Shown here: positions 18,201 to 28,137 of the stretch, piece by piece | How positions within the stretch are numbered: the stretch's first letter is position 1 | How the letters are laid out: every line of letters begins with the position of its first letter | Source: Leptospira fletcheri | Lineage (GTDB): Bacteria; Spirochaetota; Leptospiria; Leptospirales; Leptospiraceae | Length of the DNA: 64,000 nt | NCBI RefSeq assembly: GCF_004769195.1 | Contig: NZ_RQET01000013.1 | Span: forward strand, 233,500-297,499 | Reading direction: 5' to 3' | The notes under the pieces: model-generated | Seen by the model: the letters and a program-made list of their open reading frames with translations, nothing else | What the model was told of the DNA's origin: nothing | The model's database searches: none | Program-made: the position numbers and the translations under genes

Positions 18201-18938
18201 TCAGAACAGGGTTCTGTCCGGTTTTTCCGGCAAGTGAGGAACGTTATTCACCGAGACGGGTAGATATCTTCCCCTGACCCAACGGAACGTACTTAAGGAA
18301 GTGTTCCAAATCCATGGCATCCAGTCGAAACTTCCCGTATCCTGTCTGAGAATCTTTTTTAGTACTAGCGAGATGGGAGTCCCCGAAGTGAAGACGAAGG
18401 TTCTCTCCTTATCCGATGGGGAAAACCATCTATCACAGGACTCCATCACACGGCATTCGAAATCGGAATAAGATTCGATTCCGTGAGGAGTTTCCTCTCC
18501 TCCTCTCCAGGAGACCAAGATCTCTTCCGTTAACTTGAAAAAGAGCGCCGCAGAGCGAATTCCTCCCTGGAGTTTCACTTTCGCGAATTGGGAAAGACTC
18601 CGATGAAAGTCCGGATTTTTTTCGGACAATATTTTCGCATAGGAACTCCACAATTCAGGGCTGAATTCGTTCCAACCGGAATCCCGAAGAACCAAGGATT
18701 CCTCCTCTCTATCCGTCAAAAGCCTCGGATTCACTGACCGCAGTCCGTCCAAAAAAGATTCTGCAGTTTCCTTATGCCTTCGCAAGCTCCCAGTGACGAT
18801 CCGATCCGGAAGATCTCCGTTTTCTCCCATGTATTTGCCCAGGAGAAAGGATTGTTTCTTTCCGTGGTCCGTTAGAAGATCGTAATCTTCTCCCCGAGAA
18901 TTCGCTTGGCCGTGTCGGATTAGATGAACTACGGACAT
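18201..18938 (-). CDS. Histidine phosphatase family protein
   Basis: Phosphoglycerate-mutase-like phosphatase, 245 residues. The catalytic RHG box is at the start (HLIRHGQANSRGEDYDLLTDHG, His at about residue 8) and the second basic motif is GSLRRHKETA. FVFTSGTPISLV near the C-terminus occupies the place of the usual second-histidine motif (normally SHG); here Thr-Pro replaces the His, so activity or substrate may be altered. It is the last gene of the operon with DUF6285, kinase-like and acyl-CoA dehydrogenase genes, six bases after DUF6285. The substrate might be a phosphorylated intermediate made by the kinase, which is inference. Confidence 0.8.
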   Translation of the reverse strand: MSVVHLIRHGQANSRGEDYDLLTDHGKKQSFLLGKYMGENGDLPDRIVTGSLRRHKETAESFLDGLRSVNPRLLTDREEESLVLRDSGWNEFSPELWSSYAKILSEKNPDFHRSLSQFAKVKLQGGIRSAALFFKLTEEILVSWRGGEETPHGIESYSDFECRVMESCDRWFSPSDKERTFVFTSGTPISLVLKKILRQDTGSFDWMPWIWNTSLSTFRWVRGRYLPVSVNNVPHLPEKPDRTLF

Positions 18939-18944
18939 GGGTCC

Positions 18945-19343
18945 CTAGTCTTCTGTAGTGAAACGCGGATTGGTGATCTCTACCTTCTCCTTCACGCTTT
19001 CCTTTACATGTTCCCAGAAATCCCGGTCATCCACCGATCTCTTCTCTTTTCGGATCCGATCCCGCAACTCCATATTCCAAGAAGCGGCAAGAACCTTCTT
19101 CTCATTTAACGTATTTAACGGCGTCCGTATATCCTTTTCGAGCAGCTTTGCAAGACGGACGATTTCCTTATCCAAAAGCTCTTCCCCGGATCGAATTTCC
19201 CGGGAAATAACCCCCAACATATTCCAACTGACCAGGGTTTTATAGGAAAGCAGATCCTTATCCCTGAATTCGGGAAGAACCTCCTTCATTAAAAAATCCT
19301 GAATCGCTTCCAATAATTCCGTACTAGTAGGTTTATCCTGCAT
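18945..19343 (-). CDS. DUF6285 domain protein
   Basis: A 132-residue all-helical protein matching DUF6285 by its opening (MQDKPTSTELLEAIQDFLMKEVLPE) and the following WNMLGVISREI helix. Members are habitually found beside ACAD10/11-type phosphotransferases and acyl-CoA dehydrogenases, as here, and are thought of as an accessory subunit, though the function is not established. It lies nine bases after the kinase gene and six before the phosphatase gene. Confidence 0.75.
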   Translation of the reverse strand: MQDKPTSTELLEAIQDFLMKEVLPEFRDKDLLSYKTLVSWNMLGVISREIRSGEELLDKEIVRLAKLLEKDIRTPLNTLNEKKVLAASWNMELRDRIRKEKRSVDDRDFWEHVKESVKEKVEITNPRFTTED

Positions 19344-19352
19344 ACTCCCCTC

Positions 19353-20396
19353 TTAGGATAACGATTCCTCGATCAGACGCATCGCCTCGTATTCCATCTC
19401 GCCGGCCCTTCTTCCGATCGCGGCGAGCTCGATTCCCTTATCCTTTCCCGATAAGTGACGTTCGGACTGACCGATACAACCTATGGCCCATCTCAGATTC
19501 CCCATCACTTCCCAATAGGTCACTTTTTTGGGATCCAAAGTCACTCCGGCCGATTTTTCGTACGCCTCGTAAAATTCGGAACGGTCCGCAAACCCTCCCG
19601 CTTCCTTATTCAGCTTTCCGAAACGCCAATCCCTCATACAAAGCCAAGTGAGATCCTCGTGACGATCCCCCCAATGGGCAAATTCCCAATCCACGATCCC
19701 TTGGAGTCCTTCCGGAGTGACCATGAAGTTCCCGGTCCTGAAATCCCCGTGGACGAGAACGATCCTGTCGCTCGGAACAGCGTTCTTTTCCAACCAATTC
19801 AGGATCATCTCCATGGCCGGATAAGGCTCTTTCATTCCTTCCAATTGACTCCTTAAATTTTGGACCGATCCGGAAGCGACGACCATATCGTTCAGATCCT
19901 GTCCCAGAGAGAGGGTCTTTCGCAAAGGCTCGTCTTTGCATGTTTCCGGAGTGACCGAATGAATCTTGGCGAGGTTTTCCGCGAGCTCGTTCGTAAGTTG
20001 TTTCCGGATTTTATTCAGACTAGGATCTTTGACAACGAATCTACCTGTTGCCCTACCGGAGATCCTTCTCATGAAGTAGAAGGGATTGCCGGTGACACCG
20101 GGATCCGTTTCCAGCCAAAAAGGTTCCGGAGTTTTTACGCCCGCTTCGAACGCCATTCTACAAACTTTAAATTCGTCTATCCTAGATAGGGAGGCCAGAA
20201 GCGACGCACCCTTATCCGTTCTATAGACTGTCTGGTAAGTTCCTTTTTCCTTTCCTTCCGCAACTATGATGTCCGCGGAAAAGTTCTCCTGGCAAGCCCC
20301 TCCCGAAAGCGAGATCATATTAGAAATCTCTACTTTTCCCTTCAGCCTTCCTCCGAGATAGGTCTCTAACCTCTCCTTTAATTCCGAATCCTTCAC
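19353..20396 (-). CDS. Phosphotransferase family protein (ACAD10/11 kinase-domain type)
   Basis: A 347-residue aminoglycoside-phosphotransferase-fold kinase. Visible motifs: glycine-rich LSGGACQENFSAD near residue 28, the catalytic loop VHGDFRTGNFMV (HGD-x4-N), and the metal-binding DWEFAHWGDRHEDL. In mammals the equivalent domain is fused to acyl-CoA dehydrogenase in ACAD10/ACAD11 and phosphorylates 4-hydroxyacyl-CoAs. Here the two activities are adjacent separate genes, with only two bases between the dehydrogenase stop and this start. An antibiotic-resistance role is unlikely given the context. Confidence 0.88.
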   Translation of the reverse strand: MKDSELKERLETYLGGRLKGKVEISNMISLSGGACQENFSADIIVAEGKEKGTYQTVYRTDKGASLLASLSRIDEFKVCRMAFEAGVKTPEPFWLETDPGVTGNPFYFMRRISGRATGRFVVKDPSLNKIRKQLTNELAENLAKIHSVTPETCKDEPLRKTLSLGQDLNDMVVASGSVQNLRSQLEGMKEPYPAMEMILNWLEKNAVPSDRIVLVHGDFRTGNFMVTPEGLQGIVDWEFAHWGDRHEDLTWLCMRDWRFGKLNKEAGGFADRSEFYEAYEKSAGVTLDPKKVTYWEVMGNLRWAIGCIGQSERHLSGKDKGIELAAIGRRAGEMEYEAMRLIEESLS

Positions 20397-20398
20397 GT

Positions 20399-21574
20399 TT
20401 AAAATTTTTCCTTTCCCGACATTAGGTTCCGTCCGATCACCATCTTATGCGTCTCCGTAGGTCCGTCGGCGATTCTCGCTGCGCGTGCGTCTCTGTAAAA
20501 AAGCTCCAGCTTCAGATAGCGGCTGAACCCGTGGGAACCGCAGATCTGAATCGCTCTGTCTACGCATTTGTTCAGAGTCTCACTCACTTGCCATTTAGCG
20601 AGGGAAATCGCTTGTCTGGCGTCCCCTCCCTTTCTGAGAATATCCGCGGCCTTTAAAGTAAGCAGAAAGCCGGATTCGATTTCGAGAGCGGCCTCCGCGA
20701 ACATCCATTGGATCCCCTGTTGCTCGGAGAGCTTTCCGCCGAATAATTCCCGTTTTATCGCGTATTCTCTCGCGATTTCGAGGGATCGACGGGAAAGTCC
20801 GATCCATCGCATACAATGCGTTAGACGGGCGGGACCAAGGCGCTCTTGGGAAAGACGGAAACCTTCCGCTACCTTTCCTAGAACCTGGGATTCGTGTACT
20901 TTAACGTTTTCGAAATTCAGTTCGCAATGTCCTCCGGGTCCGTGGGAACCGAGCATTTCGATTTCCTGAACCATCGTGTATCCGGGAGCGTCCGTCGGGA
21001 CCAGAAACATCGTGGTTCGACGAAAACTATCGTTAACCTTAGCCATGACGATCAGGAAGGAGGCTCCGTTCGCACCGGTACAATACCATTTTCTACCGTT
21101 GATCACGTAATGTTCGCCTTCCTTAACCGCATTCGTAGCGAGAGTAGTAGGATCCGAGCCGGCGCCGGGAGGGGGTTCCGTCATCGCGAATCCCGAACGG
21201 ATCTTACCTTCCACAAGAGGATAATAATATTTCTTTTTCTGTTCCTCGTTGGCGGCCAGGTGAAGAAGATGCATATTTCCTTCGTCCGGGGCGTCGCAGT
21301 TGCATAAATACGGAGCGATCGGAGAACGACCTAATTCGCTAAATATGAGAGCGGTGCCGACAAGATCCAATCCCAATCCGCCTTCCGATTTGGGAAGGTG
21401 GGCCGTCCAAAGCCCCCGTTTCTTGGCTTCCAGCCTCAACGTTTCCGTCAACGCTTCGGGCATTCTCCCTCGATTGTAATCGTAATGATCCTCGGCGGGA
21501 ATGGCCACTTCTTCCACGAAGGCCCTGGCCTTAGCCTTTATCTCTTCGACTTCTTTAGAGACGGTTAAATCCAT
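20399..21574 (-). CDS. Acyl-CoA dehydrogenase (ACAD10/11-like)
   Basis: FAD-dependent dehydrogenase of 391 residues introducing a double bond into, or eliminating from, an acyl-CoA. Recognisable blocks are the FAD/substrate motif [15 protein letters not shown], the [18 protein letters not shown] strand region, [17 protein letters not shown], the quinone-side [11 protein letters not shown], and the terminal [13 protein letters not shown], a signature more like ACAD10/11 than classic chain-length-specific enzymes. It is preceded by the lactonase-like gene (25-base gap) and followed by the kinase gene. Confidence 0.92.
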   Translation of the reverse strand: MDLTVSKEVEEIKAKARAFVEEVAIPAEDHYDYNRGRMPEALTETLRLEAKKRGLWTAHLPKSEGGLGLDLVGTALIFSELGRSPIAPYLCNCDAPDEGNMHLLHLAANEEQKKKYYYPLVEGKIRSGFAMTEPPPGAGSDPTTLATNAVKEGEHYVINGRKWYCTGANGASFLIVMAKVNDSFRRTTMFLVPTDAPGYTMVQEIEMLGSHGPGGHCELNFENVKVHESQVLGKVAEGFRLSQERLGPARLTHCMRWIGLSRRSLEIAREYAIKRELFGGKLSEQQGIQWMFAEAALEIESGFLLTLKAADILRKGGDARQAISLAKWQVSETLNKCVDRAIQICGSHGFSRYLKLELFYRDARAARIADGPTETHKMVIGRNLMSGKEKF

Positions 21575-21599
21575 AGTAATTTAAATTTTCCTACTTTCT

Positions 21600-22685
21600 T
21601 TATTTTCTGAATTCCGGAGGGAGTTCGAATTTTCCGATCCGGTCGTTATGAAGACTTCCCAAATATACGTAATTTCCCTTGCGCTTCACCGAAGTGATCT
21701 CCTTCAAGTGTTCTCCGGTAGGATCCTGAAAGCTGGCTAAGGCACGGCCCTCCTCGTCCAGAAGCACCGCGAGACCGTAAGGTTTGGGTTTCGGCCATAA
21801 AAATTTCGGAAGTTTTGCCACCAGAATTTTCGCCCAAGGCCTGGGGTGAAGAAGATGATCCATGGTCGGATTTCGTACCGTAAACATAGCCAGGTAGAAA
21901 GTCCCGTTGCCGTCGGAAGAGATATTGTCCGGAAACCCGGGAAGATTTTCGACCCACACGTCGCTAGTCCCAGCCTTAGGACCCTTTAACCAATATCGAT
22001 GAATTCTATATTTGTACGTCTCGTTCAGAACGACGAAGTCTTCGTTTTTCGACAGCGCGACTCCGTTCGCAAAGAAAATATCCTTCATCAGTACCGTAGT
22101 CTTTTTGGTACGAGGATCGTATTTTAGCAATCTTCCCCTAGGAACACCTTCCATCAGATCGTAAAGATATTCGGGGGCGGTATATTTATAACTCGCGTCG
22201 GAAAAATACACGGTCCCGTCTTTTGCCACATCCAGATCGTCGGTGAATTTAAAAGGAACTCCTTCCGCTTCGGTGGAGAGGACTTGCACGTCTCCTTTAG
22301 GACCGATTTTTAAAAGGCCCTTCATTGCATCGGCCACGTAAAGCGTCCCGTCGGAAATTAGTTTCATCCCCAAAGGTCTTCCGCCCGTAGCTGCATACGC
22401 TTTCATATCTCCTTCTTTCGATATGAAATATACTTTTCCGTCTTCGCTGGCTGAGTAGAGATTGCCGAAATCGTCAGGTTCTATATCTTCAGGACCGTGA
22501 ATCCTGCCCAAAGCGATCAATTCGGCGGATCTTAAGAGTCTATTCTCGGAATATACCCCGCTCATTTCCGGCTCGGGAGGAGGATAATAGGCCACAGGTT
22601 CAATCCGAGAGGGTTTGATCAGAATCCCCGCCGTTAAAATGATCAGTACTGTCGCGAGGAGTAGGAGGATTTTTTTCGCGTTCAC
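21600..22685 (-). CDS. SMP-30/strictosidine-synthase-like beta-propeller, membrane anchored
   Basis: A 361-residue protein starting at GTG 22685, chosen because GGAGGG lies a few bases upstream; the open frame extends to 22796 without a ribosome site. One N-terminal helix (KKILLLLATVLIILTAGIL) anchors or exports it. The rest is a six-bladed propeller of the SMP-30/gluconolactonase/strictosidine-synthase type (FTDDLDVAKDGTVYFSDASYKY, FANGVALSKNEDFVVLNET, GFPDNISSDGNGTFYLAMF). Relatives are calcium-dependent lactonases or arylesterases, such as APMAP/paraoxonase-like proteins. It heads the fatty/hydroxy-acid operon. Confidence 0.82.
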   Translation of the reverse strand: MNAKKILLLLATVLIILTAGILIKPSRIEPVAYYPPPEPEMSGVYSENRLLRSAELIALGRIHGPEDIEPDDFGNLYSASEDGKVYFISKEGDMKAYAATGGRPLGMKLISDGTLYVADAMKGLLKIGPKGDVQVLSTEAEGVPFKFTDDLDVAKDGTVYFSDASYKYTAPEYLYDLMEGVPRGRLLKYDPRTKKTTVLMKDIFFANGVALSKNEDFVVLNETYKYRIHRYWLKGPKAGTSDVWVENLPGFPDNISSDGNGTFYLAMFTVRNPTMDHLLHPRPWAKILVAKLPKFLWPKPKPYGLAVLLDEEGRALASFQDPTGEHLKEITSVKRKGNYVYLGSLHNDRIGKFELPPEFRK

Positions 22686-22831
22686 GATTCCCTCCTTAAG
22701 GGAAACGAGGGAGAAACTAACTTGAAAGGAAGTCCAGTCAACGGAAATTTCCGATATCATTGCGCGAGCTTTACAATTATTGATTGCGGCTCCCAACCAA
22801 TTTTAGATACGCTACACAAGGCATAAGAGTT

Positions 22832-23479
22832 ATGCCTTTCGATAAGATGAAGATTTCGGAAGAAATGGTCAATAAACACGGAGTCCGATTTAAGGAATCC
22901 TCTATTATCTTCGATGAGAACGAACCCGCCGATCAAATGTATCTGATCCTAACGGGTAAGGTCGGGATTCACAAGAAGGTAAAGGAAGCATTCAAGTTAT
23001 TAATCGAACTCAAAGAAGGTGATATGTTCGGCGAGATGGCTTTAGTCGACAAGAAGCCACGGAGCGCCCGTGCGATCGCAAAAACCGACGTTCTGCTCTT
23101 TGCGATTACGGAATCTGTTTTTTATAATATGATTCAGACGAATCCTTCCTTCTCGCTTAAGATGGTCAAAATGCTTTCTTCCCGCCTGCGGGAAACGAAT
23201 CAGACCATCGCTAGTCTTCTGAAGGCGGACCGTAAAAACTTGGTCACTTCCGCTTTGATCGCCTTTAGTCAAACAAGAGGAGAACAGGACGGCGGAATCT
23301 ACAAGATTCATCTCGGCGCCTTCATCAAGTGGGCCATTCTTAGAGTCGGCCTGGAACACCAAGATCTGGTTTCATCCATAAACCTTCTAGTAAAGGACAA
23401 ATTGGTGGAACAACCTAAAAACGATCCAAGTTCTCTGATCATCCGGGAAGGTCTGTTTAAGTACACGGTGGACGTTTAA
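22832..23479 (+). CDS. Cyclic-nucleotide-binding (Crp/EPAC-like) domain protein
   Basis: A 215-residue soluble protein starting at ATG 22832. Residues about 18-130 form a cyclic-nucleotide-binding barrel ([28 protein letters not shown], then [24 protein letters not shown], the phosphate-binding cassette with E and R in place). The C-terminal 80 residues are helical and may form a winged-helix-like domain, but a Crp-type HTH signature is not evident. It may sense cAMP or another nucleotide. The acyltransferase gene starts four bases after the stop. Confidence 0.85.
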   Translation: MPFDKMKISEEMVNKHGVRFKESSIIFDENEPADQMYLILTGKVGIHKKVKEAFKLLIELKEGDMFGEMALVDKKPRSARAIAKTDVLLFAITESVFYNMIQTNPSFSLKMVKMLSSRLRETNQTIASLLKADRKNLVTSALIAFSQTRGEQDGGIYKIHLGAFIKWAILRVGLEHQDLVSSINLLVKDKLVEQPKNDPSSLIIREGLFKYTVDV

Positions 23480-23482
23480 TCC

Positions 23483-24685
23483 TTGGCGTTATCGGTGGCA
23501 AAACCCCGTAGCGCTAAAAGATTGGATTATTTAGATAATCTTAGATCGTTCGCTCTTTTACTCGGATTAGCGTTTCACGTCGCAATCGTTTATGCAGCGG
23601 ATATAAAATACCCTTTGAGAAACGTAGACCGTTCCTGGACGTTCGACGTATTCGGAGAATGGGTACATCTATTTCGGATGCCTCTGTTCTTTTTTCTCTC
23701 GGGATATTTCAGCGAAAGAACTTTCCGGTCCAAGGGAATGGCGAATTTCGTACGACTCAGAGGATTTCGGATCTTAATTCCGTTAGTCAGCGGAATCATC
23801 CTATTCGCTCCCGCACAATATTACGTGGCCGCAGTATCGAACGGTTACGAGCACAATTATTTCGTCTTTTTCTGGAACGAATTCCTTCTAAAATCGCCGA
23901 AGCCGTCCCACCTATGGTTCCTACAATATCTGGTCCTTTACACGTTCCTGTATGTGGCCATCCGTCCGGTATTGAATCGATTGGGCAACTTCTTCTTACC
24001 GGAAAGTCGCTACGGAAACTTTTCGACAGGTTCCATACAGGTAAAACGAGCGGAAATCCTATTATTTCTGGGATTTTGGAGCACATTTTGGACCTGTCTA
24101 ATAAATTACTTTTTCCTAAAGGACCAGACGTTTTTCACGATTGAACCGGTGCAATTCGTGTACGATATCAGCTTCTTTGCCGCAGGAAGTTTCTTTATCG
24201 GTAAAGAATCCACGATCATAGACGGAGTTTCGAGCAAGATCGAATTGGGAATTTTAGGGATTTTAGCCTTAGCATTATTCTGGTGCTTCTACTGGATCAA
24301 AAGCATAGATCCATTTTGGTCCTACTTCGGCTACACGGGAGATTGGAGAAGAGTTCTTCACATTTTTCTGAAATGTCTGGGTGGATGGGCATGGATCGCT
24401 TTCTTTATACGGTTCTTCCAGTTTTTCATCAGCGATCGAACCGAAGTCTCTGAATACCTTCGCAATTCCAGCCTGCCAGTATATCTCATTCATCATCCGA
24501 TTTCCCTCGGAATCGGATTCGGCATCGTCCAAGAAACTTGGCCGATCTGGGCAAAGTTCCCTCTTCATCTTTTGCTCACGTATCTTCTTACGTTCGGGAT
24601 TTATCATCTGCTGATTCGTAATTCTTTTTTTTTGAACGCCATCCTCGGAAACGCAAAAGCCAAACCCGCTCCTGCAGAATCCTAA
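23483..24685 (+). CDS. Membrane acyltransferase (Acyltransferase_3/OpgC-like)
   Basis: A 400-residue inner-membrane protein with about ten hydrophobic segments. The N-terminus RLDYLDNLRSFALLLGLAFHVAIVY contains the D and H residues typical of Acyltransferase_3 proteins, which transfer acyl or succinyl groups to sugars of surface polysaccharides or glucans; FRMPLFFFLSGYFSERTF is the second conserved block and LPVYLIHHP the late one. It starts at TTG 23483, four bases after the cyclic-nucleotide-binding gene, so the two are probably co-transcribed. Substrate unknown. Confidence 0.87.
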   Translation: MALSVAKPRSAKRLDYLDNLRSFALLLGLAFHVAIVYAADIKYPLRNVDRSWTFDVFGEWVHLFRMPLFFFLSGYFSERTFRSKGMANFVRLRGFRILIPLVSGIILFAPAQYYVAAVSNGYEHNYFVFFWNEFLLKSPKPSHLWFLQYLVLYTFLYVAIRPVLNRLGNFFLPESRYGNFSTGSIQVKRAEILLFLGFWSTFWTCLINYFFLKDQTFFTIEPVQFVYDISFFAAGSFFIGKESTIIDGVSSKIELGILGILALALFWCFYWIKSIDPFWSYFGYTGDWRRVLHIFLKCLGGWAWIAFFIRFFQFFISDRTEVSEYLRNSSLPVYLIHHPISLGIGFGIVQETWPIWAKFPLHLLLTYLLTFGIYHLLIRNSFFLNAILGNAKAKPAPAES

Positions 24686-24751
24686 AAAACGAGTTCCTCT
24701 CGCCAAAAATCCCTTGCCATCCGATCCTAAAACAAAATCATGTCCTTTACC

Positions 24752-24825
<74 letters not shown>

Positions 24826-24961
24826 GGGGTTAAGACCAGTGGATAGCGGTTGGAGTCCTTCCCTCCGAAGATCCTTAACCCCGCAGAGCCGAGGAATCCG
24901 GTTGGAAGAGAATTCTCCGATTCGGTTCCTTTGAAACTATCCACAAAACCTTGGTATACAA

Positions 24962-25034
<73 letters not shown>

Positions 25035-25058
25035 ATCCTCCCCTTAGAACCCAAATTT

Positions 25059-26735
25059 CTAGTTCCGCTTAGAGGATTCGTTCGCTCTCCCTGTGAATTC
25101 TTTCCAAAGGAGAATCTCGGATTGTTTCCTTTTCAAAAACTTTTGACTTGCGGATCCGGCGTTTTTATCGATACCGAAAATACGATGTTTCCCGCATTCG
25201 AATATCCTCTCCGGTTTTCCGAAATGATCCCTTACGGAATCCTCGCCGATTCCGTCGAGAAGCACAAACGAGTACGGAATTCCCGTCTCATACCAACGAA
25301 ACGTACTTTGCCAAACCGTCACGGTCAGATCCGATTCGTACGGATCCGAGACGAGTTTCTCGCGACTTAAGTTCCGAATCTGGGCCGACCTCCAAAATCC
25401 CGCGATTCCCCTCTTCCATCCTTCTTGTGCCGAGATCTCGTCCAGGCATACCAACCATTCCGGGCGATATTCGAATGAAATCCCTCTACTGAATACGATA
25501 TTCGTGCAAAAACAAAACGAGGAGAGGACGATCAGAGAAAAGATTGCCGAGGAAATTTTTCGAAGAGAGAGAATCCCTAGGAGTGACACCGCAAGACAGG
25601 AGGAAGAGATTCCGCCGAAATATCGATCCACGGGTTCTCCCGGCTGGATCAACCCTTGAGCACAACCCCAAACGATCAGACAAAGGGGAACCAAGATACA
25701 GGAACCGAGGAGGAGTACGGAAACGGAAATTTCAGGATCGCGGGTACCGACGGCGATTCCTTTTTTTCTCCGCAAAACCGAGGCGAAAGCCAAACCCGCA
25801 AATATCAAAACGAAAAACGGAAGCTCCCGTTCGAACAAAACGAGAAAGGTGTCCACTATGCCGCGAACGAGCCCGACAGGATCTTGCAGAAGTCGAGCCT
25901 GCGCCTTTCCGGAGAAATAATGGAAAGGAAAGAAAATCGATTTATTTTTTTCTAATGCTTTTAACGTAAACCAAGAAAGAGCCAAACCGACACCGACCGG
26001 AATCTGGGATACGATCGCTCGCGCCGCTTTTCCCGGAAAGGAATCGTTTTTGTCTCTCGGTATCCCGTATATAAAATATAGATTTTCCGCGATCAACGGA
26101 AGAAAATACGTCGGAACGAACAACGGATCCGAGACCGCTCCCGAAAAACAGGAGAGTAAAACCGAAAAGGACCTTGCCAAGCTAGGAGAATTCCGGTTCC
26201 AAAAGAAAATTCCCCAGGCCCAAGGAAGAAAGGACCAGATCCCTCCATGAAAGGCAGGTAGGAAAAAAAACAACTCTCTACCGGACAAAAGCAGAAATGC
26301 CGCGAATAAGAAACCGAAAGACAGGATTTTTTCCGTAGAACGAGGCGAACCTCCGATCGACAGTACGGAAAAAAGCAAACGCCAACCGAAAAGAAGAAAG
26401 GCCCATTGGCAGACAGCGTAAGCCAATTGGGCGGATTGCACGGGAAAAAACCCAGCCCAAGAGGAAAGCGTCCTCAAGAATAGATATAGAACCAGATCCG
26501 GAAAAAGATAAGGAGCCGGAGTCCAAGTCCAATCCTGCAAACCGGACCAAAATCCTCGGCTCTCGAGTTCAGAATAAACGCTCGAAAAAAAAAGGGAATC
26601 CGAGTTATAAAAAACCTCGGCCGTTTCGGAGCGACCGCCTACCGTCCCGAGAAGGAATAAAAAGGAAAGCAGAGAAAGAAGGAATCGGACTACGGAAACA
26701 CTTCTTTCCCGAACGTTTTGAGAGAGATCCTTCAC
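25059..26735 (-). CDS. Multi-pass membrane protein, paralogue of the gene at 28138
   Basis: About 558 residues from the GTG at 26735, chosen because it matches the length and N-terminal hydrophobic segment of the paralogue; the open frame reaches 27017 but would overlap the divergent gene. The protein has roughly ten hydrophobic segments and a hydrophilic C-terminal third. Blocks shared with the paralogue include FYNSDSLFF with YSEL, WTP-PY-FPDL, PVDRYFG, and YRPEWLVCLDE with the GIAGFW region. The acidic motif in the first extracytoplasmic loop and the topology suggest a GT-C-type membrane glycosyltransferase, but this is inference; I do not recognise the family. Ends just after tRNA-Ala. 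Confidence 0.65.
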   Translation of the reverse strand: MKDLSQNVRERSVSVVRFLLSLLSFLFLLGTVGGRSETAEVFYNSDSLFFSSVYSELESRGFWSGLQDWTWTPAPYLFPDLVLYLFLRTLSSWAGFFPVQSAQLAYAVCQWAFLLFGWRLLFSVLSIGGSPRSTEKILSFGFLFAAFLLLSGRELFFFLPAFHGGIWSFLPWAWGIFFWNRNSPSLARSFSVLLSCFSGAVSDPLFVPTYFLPLIAENLYFIYGIPRDKNDSFPGKAARAIVSQIPVGVGLALSWFTLKALEKNKSIFFPFHYFSGKAQARLLQDPVGLVRGIVDTFLVLFERELPFFVLIFAGLAFASVLRRKKGIAVGTRDPEISVSVLLLGSCILVPLCLIVWGCAQGLIQPGEPVDRYFGGISSSCLAVSLLGILSLRKISSAIFSLIVLSSFCFCTNIVFSRGISFEYRPEWLVCLDEISAQEGWKRGIAGFWRSAQIRNLSREKLVSDPYESDLTVTVWQSTFRWYETGIPYSFVLLDGIGEDSVRDHFGKPERIFECGKHRIFGIDKNAGSASQKFLKRKQSEILLWKEFTGRANESSKRN

Positions 26736-26832
26736 AAAAAGGAAGGTTCTCTCACCGATTCCCGAACGCAACTCGAATCTTCGTTTGTAAAAAAAGGTGG
26801 ATCTTCCTTTTCCCGTAAGGATGATTCGTCGC

Positions 26833-28095
26833 ATGAAATATTCTCGTTTTGGAATTTCCGGGTTGCTTCTCCTCTTCGCTTCATTTTCCCTCTTTACGTC
26901 CTGCGACGAAGTTCGCCGGATTCTCGTGGCAAAAATCGGAGACTCCTCAAAATATTCCGCCGAAGGAAAGGAATCCGGATTTAAACCGGTCTTTACCCAA
27001 AAGGACGAACATCGCAAAAAGATCGGAATTTCCTTAACGACCGTGGGAGAAGGTTTCGATCAGCCGACGGATTTACTCGCAATCTCGAACCCCGAAATCT
27101 TCATCGTGTTAGAAAAGACCGGTTCGATCAAATGGTTGGATCCCAAAGACGGAAGTTCCGGATTGATCGCTAAAATCCCGAACGTACTTACGGATTCCGA
27201 GGAAGGGCTGCTCGGGATCGCGTTACATCCCGCTTTTCCGGAAAAACCGAAAGTATATTTAAATTATGTAATTAAGAAAAATGGAAAAGATACCAGTAGA
27301 GTTTCCGAATGGACCATGGATTTTCCCAAGGATCCTAAAAAATCGAAACTAAAGGAAGAACGGACCATTTTGGAAGTCGAACAGCCTTACGGAAACCACA
27401 ACGCAGGACAACTCGCGTTCGGCCGGGACGGGAAATTGTACATAGGCTGGGGAGACGGAGGCTGGATGGCGGATCCGAAGGGGAACGGACAAAATCCCAA
27501 AACCTTCTTAGGGTCCATGCTGAGGATTGATGTCGATTCCAAGGATCCGGGTAAAGAGTATTCGGTGCCGAAGGATAATCCTTTCGTTGGAAACGAAAAT
27601 TACCGACCGGAAACCTTCGCATACGGCTTAAGAAATCCATGGAGGTATTCCTTCGATCCTTCCGATCGATTGGTCCTAGCCGATGTCGGCCAGGATCTCT
27701 ATGAGGAAGTGGATATCATAGAAGCCGGAAAAAATTACGGGTGGAATAAAACGGAAGCCTCGCATTGTTTCGAACCGAAAGAGAATTGCGATCGGAACGG
27801 ATTGACCGATCCGATCTACGAATACGGTAGGGAAGACGGCAGTTCTATCACGGGAGGTTTCGTAGTCACGAACGATCGGATCGGTGATCTTCACGGGCTG
27901 TACGTTTTCGGAGATTTTGTCTCCGGAAGGATCTGGGCGATCCCCCTTCCAAAAAACGGGGAAAGAGTGAAAGAGGCATATTCTTTGGGAAAATGGCCTG
28001 TGCTCATATCAACGTTCGGTCGGGACGCGAGAGGCTCCCTCTATCTTGCTGATTTCGGATCCGGAAAGATCTTAAGGATAGACCCGGAAAAATAA
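26833..28095 (+). CDS. Glucose/sorbosone dehydrogenase-like lipoprotein
   Basis: A 420-residue beta-propeller of the PQQ-dependent sugar dehydrogenase (GSDH) family. The start ATG 26833 gives a lipoprotein signal ([14 protein letters not shown], Cys at about residue 24). The propeller includes the family blocks [47 protein letters not shown] with the catalytic-type histidine, [26 protein letters not shown] and NYGWN. It probably sits on the outer face of a membrane and oxidises aldose sugars, or acts as a related dehydrogenase. It lies between two minus-strand paralogous membrane proteins. Confidence 0.87.
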   Translation: MKYSRFGISGLLLLFASFSLFTSCDEVRRILVAKIGDSSKYSAEGKESGFKPVFTQKDEHRKKIGISLTTVGEGFDQPTDLLAISNPEIFIVLEKTGSIKWLDPKDGSSGLIAKIPNVLTDSEEGLLGIALHPAFPEKPKVYLNYVIKKNGKDTSRVSEWTMDFPKDPKKSKLKEERTILEVEQPYGNHNAGQLAFGRDGKLYIGWGDGGWMADPKGNGQNPKTFLGSMLRIDVDSKDPGKEYSVPKDNPFVGNENYRPETFAYGLRNPWRYSFDPSDRLVLADVGQDLYEEVDIIEAGKNYGWNKTEASHCFEPKENCDRNGLTDPIYEYGREDGSSITGGFVVTNDRIGDLHGLYVFGDFVSGRIWAIPLPKNGERVKEAYSLGKWPVLISTFGRDARGSLYLADFGSGKILRIDPEK

Positions 28096-28137
28096 CCTTG
28101 GCCTCGTCCCTCGAAGCCGATCAGACTCGGAGAACTT

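Noticed and set aside
19353..20396. Aminoglycoside resistance kinase
   Set aside because: The APH fold is clear, but the operon context and substrate-side sequence match ACAD10/11-type metabolic kinases.
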